Positions 62,140 to 64,000 of a DNA stretch of 64,000 nucleotides are shown piece by piece. This DNA is from Nonlabens xiamenensis (GTDB lineage: Bacteria > Bacteroidota > Bacteroidia > Flavobacteriales > Flavobacteriaceae), in contig NZ_RMVE01000005.1 of the NCBI RefSeq assembly GCF_003865345.1, forward strand, positions 62,001 to 126,000, read 5' to 3'. Numbering within the stretch: the first letter of the stretch is position 1; every line of letters starts with the position of its first letter. Below the pieces are notes generated by a model. It made no database searches, was not told where the DNA came from, and was given only the letters and a program-made list of their open reading frames with translations. A program made the position numbers and the translations under genes.

Positions 62140-62691
62140 TTAATTAGCTTTTCTTTTGTCCGTTTCAAGGATGGAATATTCAAAATTATCAGACCATCCA
62201 GATTTTAGAGGTAATACTTGTCTTAAACGTCCTTCTTTTATCATTCCAGCTTTTTCAAGTACCCTGATAGAACCCATATTTCCAACCGCACATCCTGCCT
62301 CTATGCGGTGTAATTTGAGATCATCAAACCCAAAATTAATGACCGCTACTAACGACTCAGTAGCAAAACCCTGTTTCCAATAGTCCGCATGTATTTTGTA
62401 CCATACTTCTGCTCGTCTGTACTTTTCTTTGCCCAGTTTTAATCCAAATAGTCCGATGAAATCTCCGCTTTTATTCTCAATGGCAAAGGTGTAATTCTTT
62501 AGGTTGACCAACTTATTTTCGGCAATCCAAGGTTCAATGATACGTTTAGTTTCTTCGATATTTTTAGGAATACCAAGTGTATTGAATTCATCTGTTGCAG
62601 GTAAAGCATGTAGTTGATGAATCGAATTTAAATCCGACCAGTCAATTAATCTCAACTTTAGTCGCTCAGTTGTTATTTCTATTCCTTTCAT
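62140..62691 (-). CDS. RimJ/RimL-type GNAT N-acetyltransferase
   Basis: A 183-residue acetyltransferase of the RimJ/RimL group: TTERLKLRLIDWSDLNSIHQLHALPATDEF at the start, WYKIHADYWKQGFATESLVAVINFGFDDLKLHRIEAGCAVGN with the acetyl-CoA loop Q-x-G-x-A (KQGFATE), and SIRVLEKAGMIKEGRLRQ. Targets of this group are protein N-termini or antibiotics; here unknown. Single gene. Confidence 0.88.
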   Translation of the reverse strand: MKGIEITTERLKLRLIDWSDLNSIHQLHALPATDEFNTLGIPKNIEETKRIIEPWIAENKLVNLKNYTFAIENKSGDFIGLFGLKLGKEKYRRAEVWYKIHADYWKQGFATESLVAVINFGFDDLKLHRIEAGCAVGNMGSIRVLEKAGMIKEGRLRQVLPLKSGWSDNFEYSILETDKRKAN

Positions 62692-63013
62692 TTATCAATG
62701 ATGTATCAGGTTTGGGAAAGATACCATGTCAAATTTAAAAGTTGGTTTTGATCCTTGTTTTGGAGCACATCAAATGATATATGCGCTGTACTGCGGAAGA
62801 ATCTGAATCTTTCGGATAATATTGTAATGCCTATCTATATTCTTAAAAATCTATGTTCGACAAATCTTGAACTGTGGCAAATATATTGGAGTTAGCTAGT
62901 CGGTAAATACCTGGCTCATGGTCAATCAACTTTTCTTAATCGTGACAATTGATAGTTGAAGTTAGAAATTTCTATATCATCAATGTCCTATTTATAAAGA
63001 AGCCACACTTAGT
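62692..63013. other. Intergenic region, no feature seen
   Basis: About 320 bp between the start of the acetyltransferase gene and the stop of the helicase gene. I see no ORF of note, no hairpin terminator and no palindrome copy. It must contain the acetyltransferase promoter. Confidence 0.4.
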
Positions 63014-64000
63014 TTAACTATTCCATTCTTCCAGATCTTCCATCCATACTTTTTGGCCGGTCTTTTTTTGAATGATGCGCATGTGATGGGCTTCTTCTGG
63101 GCTTACTAAACTGATAGCAACACCTGTCCGATCAGCGCGCCCAGTACGACCGATGCGGTGGATGTAGTCTTTGGGTGAGCGCGGGAGTTCGTAGTTGATC
63201 ACATAAGGCATAAATTCGATATCAATACCACGCGCCAATAGATCGGTGGTGACCAAGCATTGTACACCGGTCACAGCGCCTTGTTTGAAGTCGGCCAGGT
63301 TATTGTTTCTGATGCTTTGGCTTTTTTTACCGTGGATGGCTTTAGATTTGATCCCGTTGGTATTTAATTTATCATTGACATGTTCAACTTGATAAGTAGA
63401 GGAGCAAAAAATCATCACTTGTTGCATATCCATTTTATGGATCAAATGGCGTAGTAAGACGCCTTTTTTCTCCGATACCACCCGATAGCCCAGCTGTTTG
63501 ATCTGGGAGAGATCGGCTTTGGGTGTCTTGATTTCAATCACCGCCGGATCGCTGAGTAGTAGTCCGCTGATTTGTTCCACTTGGGGATTCAGCGTGGCCG
63601 AAAAAAGCAGATTCTGTCGTTGCTGGGGCAAAGCATTTAAAATATAATCTACCTCGTCCCTAAAACCCATCGACAACATCTTGTCGGCTTCGTCCATTAC
63701 CAATACACGACATGCAGCAAGGGATACGGCATTGGAATCCATTAGATCGATCAGCCGCCCAGGAGTCGCCACCAAAATATCCACCTTGTTCATGTTCATC
63801 ATTTGCACGTTCACGCTGACGCCGCCATAAACGGCCATGGTAATCAGTGGGCGATCCATTTGTTTAGCCAGATCAATAATGACTTGTCCCACTTGTTCGG
63901 CCAACTCGCGGGTAGGTACGAGTACGAGTCCGCTGATTTGCCGATTCTTGGAGACAATGTCTTTTAAGCCTTGCAATAAGGGCAGGGCATAAGCCAACGT
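63014..64000 (-). CDS. DEAD-box RNA helicase (5' end outside the window)
   Basis: The C-terminal 328 residues of an ATP-dependent RNA helicase. The frame enters at the window edge within motif I (the Walker A Lys lies just outside; TLAYALPLLQGL follows it). Motif Ia is VPTRELAEQ, Ib TPGRLID, II MDEADKML (a DEAD box), III FSATL, IV IFCSSTYQVEHV, V TTDLLARGID and VI YIHRIGRTGRADR. The protein ends soon after motif VI without the basic or RNA-binding tail of DbpA- or CsdA-like members, like the short RhlE group. Such helicases act in cold response and ribosome assembly. Confidence 0.9.
   Translation of the reverse strand, partial: TLAYALPLLQGLKDIVSKNRQISGLVLVPTRELAEQVGQVIIDLAKQMDRPLITMAVYGGVSVNVQMMNMNKVDILVATPGRLIDLMDSNAVSLAACRVLVMDEADKMLSMGFRDEVDYILNALPQQRQNLLFSATLNPQVEQISGLLLSDPAVIEIKTPKADLSQIKQLGYRVVSEKKGVLLRHLIHKMDMQQVMIFCSSTYQVEHVNDKLNTNGIKSKAIHGKKSQSIRNNNLADFKQGAVTGVQCLVTTDLLARGIDIEFMPYVINYELPRSPKDYIHRIGRTGRADRTGVAISLVSPEEAHHMRIIQKKTGQKVWMEDLEEWNS

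Overview
This window is a chromosomal segment of a marine-type member of the Flavobacteriaceae (Bacteroidota); a Nonlabens- or Dokdonia-like genus is a guess. The reasons are type IX secretion C-terminal sorting domains (types A and B), promoters of the TTG / TAnnTTTG kind, many lipoproteins with a Bacteroidota-style lipobox, and families such as DUF3822, DUF2911, DUF4126 and IcmF. There are no rRNA or tRNA genes and no CRISPR array that I can see; the one structured RNA gene is rnpB (RNase P RNA).

Region 1 (1 to about 9740) is an A+T-rich accessory block and the most unusual part of the window. At least twelve units, all read on the minus strand, are separated by structured sites of about 70 to 200 bp. 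Each unit begins with GTT plus about 7 specific bases and ends with the exact or nearly exact complement, and these bases differ from unit to unit. That is the signature of integron gene cassettes (R' and R'' cores of attC). At the head of the array lies the 3' end of a tyrosine recombinase gene with an IntI/Xer-like C-terminus (9534-9731). A 460-bp cassette is present three times, and its copies show that the mobile unit is gene plus 3' hairpin. The site stems contain G.T wobbles and an extrahelical T only on the plus strand, which is the bottom strand relative to the genes. I read this as a decayed or integrase-less integron-like system of Bacteroidota. Its cargo includes a GNAT acetyltransferase, an exported alpha/beta hydrolase, a lipoprotein, several unknown proteins, the start of a probable AraC-type regulator, and a two-gene ATPase + DUF4435/TOPRIM pair resembling the PARIS anti-phage system (AriA/AriB).

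Region 2 (9844-24421) is core genome: a TPR-like lipoprotein, a secreted M12A (astacin) metalloprotease, the operon pdxH-sixA-ppk1-ppx (vitamin B6 and polyphosphate), a small outer-membrane barrel, dnaX divergent from rnpB, a SecD-like lipoprotein, rsmD with two conserved neighbours, a RecD-like helicase and a DUF4126 membrane protein.

Region 3 (24477-41409) holds a T9SS-exported beta-helix protein, kdsB (LPS Kdo activation), a YjdJ-type acetyltransferase, an alpha/beta hydrolase, a lytic transglycosylase, cardiolipin synthase, a TSUP-type transporter half, a DUF2911 protein, an ArsR-SRPBCC pair with twin operators, and an operon on the minus strand (PIG-L deacetylase, a previously easy-to-miss 37-residue membrane protein, sodium:solute symporter, GYF_2 protein, SGNH hydrolase), a serine hydrolase and a DUF1206 protein.

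Region 4 (41765-64000) contains the fused acyl-CoA mutase IcmF, two large T9SS cargo proteins (one with BspA/DUF285 repeats), a TamB/TamA-like pair for outer-membrane protein assembly, a DUF805 protein, a membrane-anchored endonuclease/exonuclease/phosphatase-fold protein, a RimJ-type acetyltransferase and a DEAD-box helicase cut by the window edge.

A second genome-scale signal is a 16-bp perfect palindrome, CGCTTTCGCGAAAGCG, present ten times exactly and six times nearly so between 11093 and 60162, mostly inside genes where it encodes Ala-Phe-Ala-Lys-Ala, and entirely absent from the cassette array.
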